A DNA stretch of 64,000 bases from Paenibacillus mucilaginosus 3016. Its GTDB lineage: Bacteria; Bacillota; Bacilli; Paenibacillales; NBRC-103111. Where the stretch lies: assembly GCF_000250655.1 (NCBI RefSeq), contig NC_016935.1:4916001-4980000 (forward strand), written 5' to 3'. This document shows, in pieces, positions 26,513-35,244 of the stretch (positions are counted from its first letter, which is position 1; every line of letters starts with the position of its first letter). The notes beneath the pieces are model-generated. The model made no database searches. It had not been told where the DNA came from and saw only the letters and a list, made by a program, of their open reading frames with translations. The position numbers and the translations under genes are program-made.

Positions 26513-29215
26513 GTGAAGGTGCGTATCGACCGCATGTACGTGGAGTCGTCGGAGGAACCGCTCGGGATCGATGTTCCCTCTCCCGCTTTCCGGTGGAGCT
26601 TCGCTGGAGATGCCGGACGCGGGCTGCTTCAGGCTGCCTGCCGGATCGTCGTTGCGCTAAGTGAACAGGAGGCCGGCAGCGGGACGGGCACAGTGTGGGA
26701 CAGCGGGTTCAAGGACACCCGGAACTGCGCCCAATTGCCTTACGAAGGGCCCCCGCTGCTCTCCCGCACCCGGTACTACTGGCGGGTCGAAGTGCGAATG
26801 GCCGCCGGGGAGCCCCTGTGCAGCAGGGTCTCCTGGTTCGAGACCGGCCTGCTGCACGAGCAGGATTGGCTGGCCTCCTGGATGGAGGCGCCGGCCTCCG
26901 GGGAGCAGGCGGAAGATGGAGCAGCGCCGGGGGCGCTGCCCCTCTTCCGCACCGAATTCCGGCTGGCCCTCCCGGTGAAGTCCGCCCGGGTCTATGTCTG
27001 CGGCCTCGGCCACTATGAGCTTCGGCTTAACGGACGCAAGGTCGGCGACCGGGTGCTCGAGCCGGGCTGGACCAACTACCACCGGACCTGCCTCTACTCC
27101 GTCTATGATGTTACGCAGTACCTGCAGGAAGGGGCCAATGCCGCCGGCGTGCTTCTGGGGAACGGCTTCTACCATGTGGCCGGCGGCCGGTACACGAAGT
27201 ACAAGGGCTCCTTCGGCACGCCGAAATGCCTGGTGCAGCTGGAAGCGGAGCTGAGCGACGGCTCCAGAGTGACCCTAGCCAGCGGGGAGGGCTGGCGGAC
27301 CGCCCCGGGCCCCCTTACCTTCTCCTGCATCTACGGCGGAGAAGATTACGACGCCCGGCTCGAGCGGCCCGGCTGGGATAGGCCCGGATATGCCGAGGAC
27401 GGCGGCTGGACCCCAGCCCTCCGGGCAGCGGCTCCGGCCGGGAAGCTCAAAGCGCAGGGCTCCCCGCCGCTTCTGGTTCGCCGCGTCTACCATCCGGCGG
27501 GGTATACGCACCCGCGCCCCGGCGTGTATGTCGCCGATCTCGGGCAGAACTTCGCCGGCTGGGTCCGGATCCGGGTGCGCGGGGCGGCCGGCACGCGGAT
27601 CACGCTCTCCCCCGGCGAGCTGCTGAAGGAAGACGGCACCGTCAGCCAGAAGTGGACCGGCTCTCCTTACCGGTTCCACTACACGCTGCGCGGGGACGAC
27701 GAGGAGATCTGGTCGCCGCGGTTCAGCTATTACGGCTTCCGTTATGTGCAGGTGGAAGGAGCCGTGCCCGCCGGAGTAGCAGAGTTCTATTCAACCCTGG
27801 GTGATGCCGGGCTGCTCGGACTGGAAGGCTGCATGATCGATCCTGACATGGAGAGAACGGGCAGCTTCGAATGCTCGGATGACCTGCTCAACCGGACGCA
27901 TGAGATCATCAACATGGCCATCCTCAGCAATGCCAAGAGCATCTTCACCGACTGCCCGCACCGCGAGAAGCTCGGCTGGCTGGAGCAGGTGCATCTCATG
28001 GGGCCGTCCGCCGCTTACAACCATGACATCGAGAGGCTGCTCGTCAAAACGATGGAGGACATCCGGGACGCCCAGCTGCCCGGCGGCATGGTGCCGACTA
28101 CGGCCCCCGAATATGTCGTTTTCCCTGAACCGTGGGAGGTGTTCCGCGATTCCGTCTCGTGGGGAGCCGCATATGTGCTGACCGGGTGGAATCTGCTGAC
28201 GCTGTACGGCAGCCGCCGCCTGCTTGAGGAGCATTACGGGGGGATGAAAGCCTACGTCGATTATGTAACCGGAAGATCCAAGGGGTATCTGGTCGATTAC
28301 GGTCTCGGCGACTGGTATGATGTGGGGCCGAACGGTCCCGGATTTACGCAGAACACGCCTGTGGCCCTTACCGAGACGGCCATGTATTACCACATGACCG
28401 AAGTGTTCGCAGGCATCGCCCAGCTGCTCGGTCGCGGGGAGGACGCTTCCTTCTACCGGAGCCTGTGCGGCCGAATCAAGAAGGCGTTCCGGGAGGCGTT
28501 CTTCGACGGGGAAGCATGCCGTTATGCGGAAGGCAGCCAGACCTCGTACGCCATGCCGCTGGTGCTGGGGCTTGCTGCAGAAGAGCACGAGCCCGCCCTG
28601 CTGGCCGGGCTGATCGAGGTGATCCGGCGGCAGGGACTCCGAACGACGGCGGGCGATGTGGGCCACCGGTACGTGCTGCTCGCCCTGATGCAGTCCGGTC
28701 ATTCGGACCTCGTGTACGGGATGGCCCGGCAGTCGGAATCCCCCGGCTATGCCTATCAGCTGCTGCACGGGGCCACTACGCTCACCGAAGCCTGGGACGG
28801 GCCGACCGTCGGCAAGTCGCAGAACCATTTCATGCTGGGCCACATCGAAGAATGGTTCTATGCCGGTCTCGCCGGGATCCGGTACCGGTTCGACCCGGCG
28901 ACCGAAGGGTTCGCTCTGGATCTGCGGCCCGCCTTCCCCGAAGGGCTGTCGTATGTCCGCGCTTCCCACCGGCTGCCCTGCGGCACCGTGCGCGTCGGCT
29001 GGGAGAAATCGGGGTCCGGACAGCTCACGCTTGAAGCGGATGTTCCTGTGAACTGCACGGCCGAGCTCCGCCTGCCGGCCTCTTCGGCAGACGCCGTTAC
29101 GGAGAGCGGCAGCCCGCTTCGGGAAGCCCAAGGAATCCGATGCACGGCCTGGGAGGACGGCTGTGCGGTGCTGCGGCTGGGTTCCGGATCCTACCGGTTC
29201 CACAGCACTCTGTAA
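26513..29215 (+). CDS. GH78 alpha-L-rhamnosidase (second copy, variant motif)
   Basis: 900 residues, no signal peptide. The N-terminal regions (EPLGIDVPSPAFRWSF, GHYELRLNGRKVGDRVLEPG, WTNYHRTCLYSVYD) and barrel match GH78. The catalytic block reads DCPHREKLGWLEQ, not the DCPQRDERLGWTGD of the first copy, so the final acidic residue of the motif is replaced by EQ; GATTLTEAWDG holds the second carboxylate. This belongs to a distinct GH78 branch, probably with different linkage specificity (inference). The GTG start follows the GH43-like stop with no gap and has GGAGG before it. Confidence 0.93.
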   Translation: MKVRIDRMYVESSEEPLGIDVPSPAFRWSFAGDAGRGLLQAACRIVVALSEQEAGSGTGTVWDSGFKDTRNCAQLPYEGPPLLSRTRYYWRVEVRMAAGEPLCSRVSWFETGLLHEQDWLASWMEAPASGEQAEDGAAPGALPLFRTEFRLALPVKSARVYVCGLGHYELRLNGRKVGDRVLEPGWTNYHRTCLYSVYDVTQYLQEGANAAGVLLGNGFYHVAGGRYTKYKGSFGTPKCLVQLEAELSDGSRVTLASGEGWRTAPGPLTFSCIYGGEDYDARLERPGWDRPGYAEDGGWTPALRAAAPAGKLKAQGSPPLLVRRVYHPAGYTHPRPGVYVADLGQNFAGWVRIRVRGAAGTRITLSPGELLKEDGTVSQKWTGSPYRFHYTLRGDDEEIWSPRFSYYGFRYVQVEGAVPAGVAEFYSTLGDAGLLGLEGCMIDPDMERTGSFECSDDLLNRTHEIINMAILSNAKSIFTDCPHREKLGWLEQVHLMGPSAAYNHDIERLLVKTMEDIRDAQLPGGMVPTTAPEYVVFPEPWEVFRDSVSWGAAYVLTGWNLLTLYGSRRLLEEHYGGMKAYVDYVTGRSKGYLVDYGLGDWYDVGPNGPGFTQNTPVALTETAMYYHMTEVFAGIAQLLGRGEDASFYRSLCGRIKKAFREAFFDGEACRYAEGSQTSYAMPLVLGLAAEEHEPALLAGLIEVIRRQGLRTTAGDVGHRYVLLALMQSGHSDLVYGMARQSESPGYAYQLLHGATTLTEAWDGPTVGKSQNHFMLGHIEEWFYAGLAGIRYRFDPATEGFALDLRPAFPEGLSYVRASHRLPCGTVRVGWEKSGSGQLTLEADVPVNCTAELRLPASSADAVTESGSPLREAQGIRCTAWEDGCAVLRLGSGSYRFHSTL

Positions 29216-29230
29216 GCGCAGCAGGGCAAA

Positions 29231-29352
29231 CCGCTCCTCCCGTTCCCCTTCCCCACATGCCTCCGATCCACCTCCCCCCTACCTCACCTTTGCACCCACC
29301 CCGCATGTCATCTTCCACCTTCCCCTCTACTGATCTCCTTACATCCTCCCCG
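29231..29352 (+). terminator. C-rich, G-poor tract after GH78 (rut-like, Rho-dependent terminator candidate)
   Basis: About 120 bases just beyond the GH78 stop are strongly pyrimidine-rich with very few G on the transcribed strand. Such C-over-G stretches are the hallmark of Rho loading sites. It runs into the hairpin at 29369-29404. Confidence 0.4.
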
Positions 29353-29368
29353 CCCGCGCGTACAGCAA

Positions 29369-29404
29369 AAAGAGGCAGACTGCATACCCAGCAGCTGCCT
29401 CTTT
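29369..29404. terminator. Hairpin terminator-like element
   Basis: AAAGAGGCAG and CTGCCTCTTT form a 10-bp stem around a 16-base loop. The A- and T-rich stem ends make it possibly bidirectional. It lies about 150 bases after the GH78 stop. Confidence 0.6.
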
Positions 29405-29708
29405 GCGTCATGGAGGGATAACCCCACTCGTCCAACCTTACGAAGCCGGATAACAGAAGGACGATGCATGTTTATTAATAATATCGGATGTGCAGCTGCT
29501 CTACCGGGATCTCCGGGAGACGCTTATCTAGCAGGATCCCTATCTCATCGCAGTACATACGGGTACAGCTGCATCCTTACGCATAGCTGTTGGATGCTCA
29601 ATGTAATAGTTTTTTGCTTCATCCAGCATCGATAGCTTTGCACCGGCTCATACTGCCTTTCTTGGCAATGGTGGCATAAGAAGGAAAAGCACACGCATCA
29701 CGCTGTTA
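29405..29708. other. Non-coding stretch without a recognisable gene
   Basis: No credible coding frame. At 29532-29550 it shares CAGGATCCCTATCTCA with 59132 onward, marking the outer edge of the dispersed repeat shared with that region. The remaining about 160 bases have no partner in this window. Confidence 0.5.
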
Positions 29709-29753
29709 GCCTGCAGAGGTGCGGAGAGTACGCCTGCAGAGGTGCGGGAGTAC
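29709..29753. repeat. Two tandem 22-23-bp units
   Basis: GCCTGCAGAGGTGCGG is repeated head-to-tail, each copy followed by (A)GAGTAC, with a further partial GCCTGCC. Copy B of the dispersed repeat has only one related unit at about 59170-59190. Confidence 0.8.
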
Positions 29754-30063
29754 GCCTGCCGGACGGATGGTCTCAGCTGCAGCCGCTGCAGGCGGAGCCC
29801 ATCCGCTAATTGCCTCTGGCGGCATCGCGATCCGCGGCCTGCAGTTCGAGCCGGAAGGCAAGCGGTTCAGCCTCCGGTAACCGATCGTTTCGGCGGGCGC
29901 CCCAACGTTCGGTAAAATTAGCGGAAGTGAGGTATCTTATTGAGGGATTTCCCAGCATTTCCCGAAACATAGCGGAACTCAGATCCCTTATTAGGGAAAA
30001 ATGGGTCCGGAAACCGCACCCATCCCAACAATAGCGCATCTGAGTTCCTTTATCACCGATGAG
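29754..30063. repeat. Dispersed repeat copy A, left part (split by the IS)
   Basis: Closely matches 59190-59495. It includes the shared GCAGTTCGAGCCGGA and GTTCAGCCTCCGGT, and the module TAGCGGAACTCAGAT in direct and inverted copies. The repeat continues on the other side of the insertion element at 31353. Confidence 0.85.
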
Positions 30064-30112
30064 TGGACTTCTGTCAATAAAGTAGACACAAAAATGAAGG
30101 AACCCTTTAACG

Positions 30113-30937
30113 CTAAGCTGCTCTTTGTTCATGGTACATCTGTTCAAAGCGATGAGGCGTTTTATAACCCAAAGTGGAGTGGCGCCGTGTTCGGTTGTAG
30201 TAAAACTCGATGTAATTATAGAGTTCATCGGTTGCTTGTTTACGAGTTTTAAACTTGGTTTGGTACACAAGCTCTTTTTTCAATGTACTGTGAAAAGACT
30301 CGATACACGCATTGTCATAGCAGTTCCCTTTTCGACTCATGCTGCCGGTCATGAAGTAGTCTGCCAGCCGTTCTTGGTAATCACTGCTTGCATACTGAGA
30401 TCCGCGGTCGGAGTGGTGGATCAAGCCAGGGGCCGGTTTCTGACGCTTGTAAGCAAGCTCCAGGGCTTCGATCACGAGCTCCCTAGTCATCCGCGCGCCT
30501 GTAGCCCAGCCCACGATTTTACGTGAATATAAGTCCATCACACTGGCTAAGTATAGCCAGCCTTCGCCAGTGGCGACATAAGTAATATCTGTTACCCAGA
30601 CCTTGTTGGGTGCCTCCACTTTAAACTGCTGATTTAGGATATTGTCATGAACAGGCATGTTGTGGTTGGAATTGGTCGTTGCTTTGTATTTTCCAACCGT
30701 AATCGACTTAAGACCCATCTCTTTCATAAGGCGACTGACCGTTTTTGAGGAGACAGCACAACCGTCTTCCTCTCGCAGAATCGCAGTAATCACGGGGCTG
30801 CCCGGGCGCTTCTTCAAACGGTAAAAGTGATGCCGGATGCGTTTTTTCAGCCACATCCGGTGCTTTTCCCGTTTACTAGGCTTGTGTTTTACCCACTTGT
30901 AATAGCCGCTTCTGGATACTTGTAAAACGGAGCACAT
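30113..30937 (-). CDS. IS3-family transposase OrfB (DDE integrase core)
   Basis: Catalytic half of the transposase, 274 residues counted from an internal Met. It has an N-terminal HTH_21-type region and an rve core with DDE residues in VWVTDITYV, IHHSDRGSQYAS and NACIESFHSTLKKE. In this family OrfB is made as an OrfAB fusion by -1 slippage: the frame is open upstream of this Met through LIFSFIYKHRFQYRVEK back to the slippery site at 31018-31024 in orfA. All catalytic residues are present, so it seems intact. Confidence 0.95.
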   Translation of the reverse strand: MCSVLQVSRSGYYKWVKHKPSKREKHRMWLKKRIRHHFYRLKKRPGSPVITAILREEDGCAVSSKTVSRLMKEMGLKSITVGKYKATTNSNHNMPVHDNILNQQFKVEAPNKVWVTDITYVATGEGWLYLASVMDLYSRKIVGWATGARMTRELVIEALELAYKRQKPAPGLIHHSDRGSQYASSDYQERLADYFMTGSMSRKGNCYDNACIESFHSTLKKELVYQTKFKTRKQATDELYNYIEFYYNRTRRHSTLGYKTPHRFEQMYHEQRAA

Positions 30938-30984
30938 CTTCTCGACACGGTACTGGAAGCGGTGTTTATAAATAAACGAAAAAA

Positions 30985-31272
30985 TCAGTCCCGGTCTTTC
31001 GTGAAGAAGTGCATTGCCTTTTTTAAGATTTCGTTCTCCTCTTGCAGTTCGCGGTTTTGCTGCTCCAACTTTTTTAGTCGTTCGTAATCCACAAAGACTT
31101 GTGATTGTTCCGAAGCTGCACTTTTCCCGTACTGTTTGATCCAGCGGCTTAAGGTACTTTTCGGAATCCCAAGTTCCCGGGCAATCTCAATTGGCTTCTT
31201 CCCCTCCTTCTCTATATGTTCCACTGTTTTTTTCTTAAACTCACTGTCGTAACTCTCCCGCTGCTGACTCAT
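30985..31272 (-). CDS. IS3-family transposase OrfA (HTH and leucine zipper)
   Basis: DNA-binding and dimerising half, 95 residues. Helix-turn-helix PIEIARELGIPKSTLSRWIK is followed by a leucine-zipper-like LKKLEQQNRELQEENEILKK. Near its 3' end the minus strand has A AAA AAG at 31024-31018 in the zero frame, a classical -1 slippery heptamer that would produce the OrfAB transposase. Confidence 0.94.
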   Translation of the reverse strand: MSQQRESYDSEFKKKTVEHIEKEGKKPIEIARELGIPKSTLSRWIKQYGKSAASEQSQVFVDYERLKKLEQQNRELQEENEILKKAMHFFTKDRD

Positions 31273-31352
31273 GGCACACCTCGACCTTTGTTCGTTTGTC
31301 TTTATTATAAAGGTCGTTCCTTAAGTTGTGTCCACCGTTTAGTCTACTTCCA

Positions 31353-31460
31353 GAGTACCACCGAAAAGTGGGAATAACGCACCGTATTTCCGCTATTTTC
31401 ATAGACTGCTTGCGCGCCAGCAGAATCGAAGCGAATGGATGACATCCTTTCTGAAAGCAT
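31353..31460. repeat. Dispersed repeat copy A, right part
   Basis: Continues copy A after the insertion: GAAAAGTGGG(A/C)ATAACGCACC, then CTATTTTC, TAGAC and GCTTG in the same order as 59491-59570. It ends shortly before the stop of the LplC-type permease gene. Confidence 0.8.
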
Positions 31461-31483
31461 TGGACGAATCGGATAGCTCCCCT

Positions 31484-32359
31484 CTACTCCTTCACGGCGC
31501 CAATCACGACGCCCTTGACGAAGTACCGCTGCAGGAACGGATACAGTACGAGCACCGGCAGCGCGCCGATAAAGATCTGCGATGCCTTCAGCGAACGGTC
31601 CGACAGCTCGGACAGCTCCGCCGGATTCGCGGCCAGCTTGGTGAAGTCGACCTGCACGATGATCGACTGCAGCAGGGTGGCCAGCGGCCAGTTGGCCTGC
31701 TTCATGTAGATCATCCCGTCGAACCACGAGTTCCAGTGGGTCACCATCGTGAAGAGAGACAGCGTCACGATCGCGGGCAGCGACACCGGCAGATACACGG
31801 AGAACAGGGTTCTCCAATGCCCTGCCCCGTCCATGAGCGCGGCCTCTTCGAGCTCCTTCGGGAGGGTGCGGAAGAAGTTCAGCAGGAGCAGAATGTTCCA
31901 CACGTTGACCAGGGCAGGAAGCAGCAGCGCCCAGACCGTATCCGTGAGATGCAGCATGCGGATCAGGATATAGGTCGGAACGAGGCCTCCGCTGAACAGC
32001 ATCGTCACCACGAAGAACCAGATATACCGGCTCCGCTGGGGAAAGATCCGGTCATCCTTCGAGAGCGGGTACGCGGTTACGACAGTCAGCATCATCCCGA
32101 GTCCGACGCCAAGGAGAACCCGCTCGGCCGTATTCCACAGGGAGCGGAGAAAGTTCTCATTGCTGAGCGTCTTCTGGTAGGAGGCCCATGTGAAGTCCAT
32201 CGGCCAGAGAGTGACGAGATTGGCCGCAGCCGGGGCTTTGCCGCTCAGCGACACGGCCAGCAGGTGGACGGCGGGAAGCAGGCAGATCAGCGCGAGCAGC
32301 CCGAGGAATGCCAGGATCAGCACATAGGCCGCCCGGTAAGATGGGGATTTGTAGTACAC
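31484..32359 (-). CDS. Carbohydrate ABC transporter permease, LplC type
   Basis: Inner-membrane subunit, 291 residues, six predicted helices (first at about 12-33, ILAFLGLLALICLLP). EAA motif KELEEAALMDGAGHWRTLFS at about 185. Typical LplC/YtcP features include NENFLRSLWNTAERVLLG and the C-terminal FVKGVVIGAVKE. The GTG start has AAGGAGG nearby. No ATPase gene is present in this cluster, as is usual for Lpl-type systems, which borrow a shared ATPase. Confidence 0.95.
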   Translation of the reverse strand: MYYKSPSYRAAYVLILAFLGLLALICLLPAVHLLAVSLSGKAPAAANLVTLWPMDFTWASYQKTLSNENFLRSLWNTAERVLLGVGLGMMLTVVTAYPLSKDDRIFPQRSRYIWFFVVTMLFSGGLVPTYILIRMLHLTDTVWALLLPALVNVWNILLLLNFFRTLPKELEEAALMDGAGHWRTLFSVYLPVSLPAIVTLSLFTMVTHWNSWFDGMIYMKQANWPLATLLQSIIVQVDFTKLAANPAELSELSDRSLKASQIFIGALPVLVLYPFLQRYFVKGVVIGAVKE

Positions 32360-32390
32360 CGCGGAACCTCCTTTTTCACAACCCTTTCTG

Positions 32391-33344
32391 CTAGAACACC
32401 CGGTAGCCTGCGAACCGGTAAGCCGCCCAGTACGCGGAGGCGATCAGGATCAGGCTGACCACGGATTTGAACATCCCGACCGCCGCCGCGAAGCTGAACT
32501 GTCCGTCGATCAGGCCCACCCGGTAGACGAACGTGTCGATGATGTCCCCTTTGTCATACACGAGCGCATTGTAGAGGTTGAAGATCTGGTCAAAATTCGC
32601 GCTGAGCACGCTGCCGAGCGACAGCGTCAGCAGCACGATCACGATGGGCAGAATCGCCGGCAGCGTGATGTGAATCGTCATCTTGAAACGACCGGCCCCG
32701 TCGATCTCGGCGGCTTCGTACAGCGCCGGGTTCACCCCGGCCAGCGCCGCCAGGAAGATGATCGCGCCGAAGCCGAACTCCTTCCACACATCGGTGAGAA
32801 TCACGGTCCAGCGGAACAGGTCCCCGTCGCTCAGGAACGGAAGCGGGCCGATCCCGAGCAACTCCGCGAGGAGCCGGTTCACCAGACCGTTCACGGACAG
32901 CAGGTCGAGCAGCAGCCCGCCGAAGATGACCCAGGAGAGGAAGTGCGGCATATAGACCAGCGTCTGCACCAGCCGCCGGAAGACCATGTGCCGCACTTCA
33001 TTCAGCAGCAGCGCGAACCCGAGCGGGACCAGCAGGTGGAGGATGATTTTGAACCCCGAGATGACGAGCGTATTCCAGATGACCTGCAGGCCGTCCTCCC
33101 TCTCGAACAGGTAGCGGAAGTGGTCCAGGCCCACCCAGGGCGAGCCCGAGAATCCGAGCCAGGGCTTGTAATCCTGGAACGCCATGATGAGCCCCGCCAT
33201 CGGAAGATAGGCGAAGACGAGGGTCAGCAGGACGGCGGGCAGCAGCATCAGATGGAACACGGCGGTTTTGCTTTTTCTTGGCACGGGCTGGGGCTTCAAA
33301 GGTGCTCCGCTCGGTCTTGGAACGGGAACGTCTGCCTCTCTCAC
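32391..33344 (-). CDS. Carbohydrate ABC transporter permease, LplB type
   Basis: Partner of the LplC permease, 317 residues, six helices. The first membrane segment is HLMLLPAVLLTLVFAYLPM; motifs YKPWLGFSGSPWVGLDHFRY and MVFRRLVQTLVYMPHFLSWV are family-typical; the EAA loop is ALYEAAEIDGAGRF at about 220. GTG start with GGGGAG upstream. It lies 31 bases before lplC and diverges from the sensor kinase gene across 133 bases. Confidence 0.95.
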   Translation of the reverse strand: MREADVPVPRPSGAPLKPQPVPRKSKTAVFHLMLLPAVLLTLVFAYLPMAGLIMAFQDYKPWLGFSGSPWVGLDHFRYLFEREDGLQVIWNTLVISGFKIILHLLVPLGFALLLNEVRHMVFRRLVQTLVYMPHFLSWVIFGGLLLDLLSVNGLVNRLLAELLGIGPLPFLSDGDLFRWTVILTDVWKEFGFGAIIFLAALAGVNPALYEAAEIDGAGRFKMTIHITLPAILPIVIVLLTLSLGSVLSANFDQIFNLYNALVYDKGDIIDTFVYRVGLIDGQFSFAAAVGMFKSVVSLILIASAYWAAYRFAGYRVF

Positions 33345-33477
33345 GGGACTTCTCCCCTTCTCGCTTTTGCTTTTCCACTTTTTGTTATATTGTATTAATG
33401 TTGCGGGGGGCCTGATAGAAGAAATCCTTTACATCCCATGATGATTTCATGAGGTAAGCCGCGAAGGGAGGGTCTCC
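33345..33477. promoter_or_regulatory. Divergent promoter region between lplB-like gene and sensor kinase
   Basis: This 133-base AT-richer gap must drive lplB-lplC (minus) and kinase-regulator-binding protein (plus). TATATT/TATAAC-like hexamers lie near 33385. CATGA and TCATG flank a 5-base spacer near 33438-33452, a possible small operator. YesN-type regulators commonly act on such gaps. Confidence 0.4.
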
Positions 33478-35244
33478 ATGCCTGTCAAGGGCAGCATTTT
33501 CAGCAAAATGATCGTCCTGATCGTCGTCCTTCTCCTTCCCGTCATCCTGCTGTACATCTACTTCAATCACGTGGCGGAGAGCCATATCCGGCGCGAGATC
33601 GAACAGTCCACCTTCGGCCGGCTCCGCTTCTTCCTGTCCCAGGTGGAAACGAAGCTGGAGCAGATGAGCTACTATTCCGCCCAGATCGCCCGCGATCCGA
33701 CGATGAGCGAGCTGCAGGCCTCGGGCCTCGATTCCGATGCGTTCAGCAAGTGGAAAAGCGTCTCCAGCCTCTCCGAGAAGCTCCGGCTGCTCAGCTCCTC
33801 AAGCCCCTGGGAGAACCATATGAACCTGTATTTCCCCGAAACGAAGGAGGTCATCTCAACGGACGGGTCCCCCTTCGACGAAGCGCTGTTCGAGACTCCC
33901 CTGGAACCGGGATGGGTCCGCCGGAAGTTCACGATGTACGGAACGCAGGTGCCGGGCTTCGTCTACTACCTGATCGAGCCCGCCTCCTACCGCCAGCGGC
34001 CGCGCGATGCCACCTTCGTCATTGAGGTGGGCTTCCCCGAACGGAGCCTGGTCTCCATGCTCGATGAGTTCAAGGCCGGCGGTCCCGGCGATCCGTTCTT
34101 CTATCGACCGGGAACGGTGCCGATCCGAAGCCGCACCTCCGACGGGCAGACGGTGCCCATCATCACGGGTGCGCTCCGCTCACTGCCGGAGCAGCACTCC
34201 TGGACGCAGGAGATCCGCACGGAGAACGGCAGCTTCCTGGTGTACCTTGTCTACTCCGAGAGGCTCGGCATGTATCTGGCCGACTATTATCCCGAAGAGT
34301 CCCTGTTCTCCTCCGTTCACAACAGCCGGACGATCTTCTACCTGTCGATCGCTTCGCTTCTGCTCATCTCCCTCATCGGCTCGCTGCTGTTCCACCGCCA
34401 CGTCCAGACGCCGGTCCGGGTGCTGGTCCGCGCCGTGCAGCGGCTGAAGCAGGGGGACTATTCGTACCGGATCCGGCACCGCGGGGAGGCCGAGTTCGAG
34501 TACCTGTTCGACCGGTACAACGGGATGGCCGCCGAGCTCCAAATGCTGATCGAGCATGTGTATGAGGAGAAGCTGCGCTCCCGCGAGGCCGTGCTGAAGC
34601 AGCTGCAGTCGCAGATCAATCCCCACTTCCTGTACAACAGCCTCAATACGATCAAGACGATGTCCATCCTCGGCAATGTGGAAGCGGTGGAGAGCATGAT
34701 TGTGAATCTAGGGGACTTCTACCGCTATACGACACGTACGGAAAAAAGGCTCGCAGCGGTCCGGGAGGAAGCCGAATTCGTCCGCAGCTACCTGTCCATC
34801 CAGCAGCTCCGCATGCCGCGCCTGTCATTTGACATAGATATTCCCCAGGAAATGGAGACGCTGGAGATCCCGCGCATCCTGCTGCAGCCGATCGTAGAGA
34901 ACGCGGTGGTGCACGGCATCGAGAACCGCCTTGGCGCCGGAACCGTGGAGATCCAGGGGGAACTGGAGGCGGGTTGGTGCCGGTTGATCGTATCGGATAA
35001 CGGAAAAGGACTCTCCGGAGAAGCGCTGGCTTCTCTCGAGCTAAGGCTTCAGACCCCTCTGACGGAGAACACCGGCTGCGGTCTCTGGAACGTGCATCAG
35101 CGCCTCCAGCTGGAATTCGGCCCGGAGTCGGGCATATCGTTCTCCCCTTCCCCGCTGGGCGGCCTGTGCGTGGAATTGAAATGGCCGGTAAGCCAAAAAG
35201 ACCGAAAGGAGCTGACTGCCCGTGTACCACATTCTGCTGGTTGA
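33478..35244 (+). CDS. YesM-type membrane sensor histidine kinase
   Basis: Two-component sensor, 588 residues. Membrane helix at about 10-30 (MIVLIVVLLLPVILLYIYF), an extracellular Cache-like sensor to about 280, second helix (FYLSIASLLLISLIGSLLF) at about 282-302, HAMP domain (VQTPVRVLVRAVQRLKQGDY), His_kinase domain with phospho-acceptor His383 in QSQINPHFLYNSLNTIK, and HATPase_c with VENAVVHGIENR and VSDNGKGLSG. Such kinases sense extracellular sugars and control the adjacent Lpl importer. The next gene overlaps its end by 23 bases. Confidence 0.96.
   Translation: MPVKGSIFSKMIVLIVVLLLPVILLYIYFNHVAESHIRREIEQSTFGRLRFFLSQVETKLEQMSYYSAQIARDPTMSELQASGLDSDAFSKWKSVSSLSEKLRLLSSSSPWENHMNLYFPETKEVISTDGSPFDEALFETPLEPGWVRRKFTMYGTQVPGFVYYLIEPASYRQRPRDATFVIEVGFPERSLVSMLDEFKAGGPGDPFFYRPGTVPIRSRTSDGQTVPIITGALRSLPEQHSWTQEIRTENGSFLVYLVYSERLGMYLADYYPEESLFSSVHNSRTIFYLSIASLLLISLIGSLLFHRHVQTPVRVLVRAVQRLKQGDYSYRIRHRGEAEFEYLFDRYNGMAAELQMLIEHVYEEKLRSREAVLKQLQSQINPHFLYNSLNTIKTMSILGNVEAVESMIVNLGDFYRYTTRTEKRLAAVREEAEFVRSYLSIQQLRMPRLSFDIDIPQEMETLEIPRILLQPIVENAVVHGIENRLGAGTVEIQGELEAGWCRLIVSDNGKGLSGEALASLELRLQTPLTENTGCGLWNVHQRLQLEFGPESGISFSPSPLGGLCVELKWPVSQKDRKELTARVPHSAG

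Larger units (their letters stand above)
30064..31352 (-). mobile_element. Complete IS3-family insertion sequence, 1,289 bp
   Basis: The ends are imperfect inverted repeats starting TGGA and sharing the inner blocks GTRGACACAA and AAGGAAC. A 3-bp target duplication GAG stands at 30061-30063 and 31353-31355. The empty site is available for comparison: in repeat copy B the distance between AGTTCCTTTAT and GAAAAGTGGG is 17 bases, exactly what remains in copy A when the element and one GAG are removed. It carries orfA and orfB with a -1 frameshift window, so it may be able to move. Confidence 0.92.

Noticed and set aside
29709..29753. CRISPR array
   Set aside because: Only two adjacent units without spacers and no cas genes in the window.
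30064..31352. Composite transposon or genomic island mobilised by the IS3 element
   Set aside because: Only one copy of the element is in the window and its own target duplication shows a single simple insertion.
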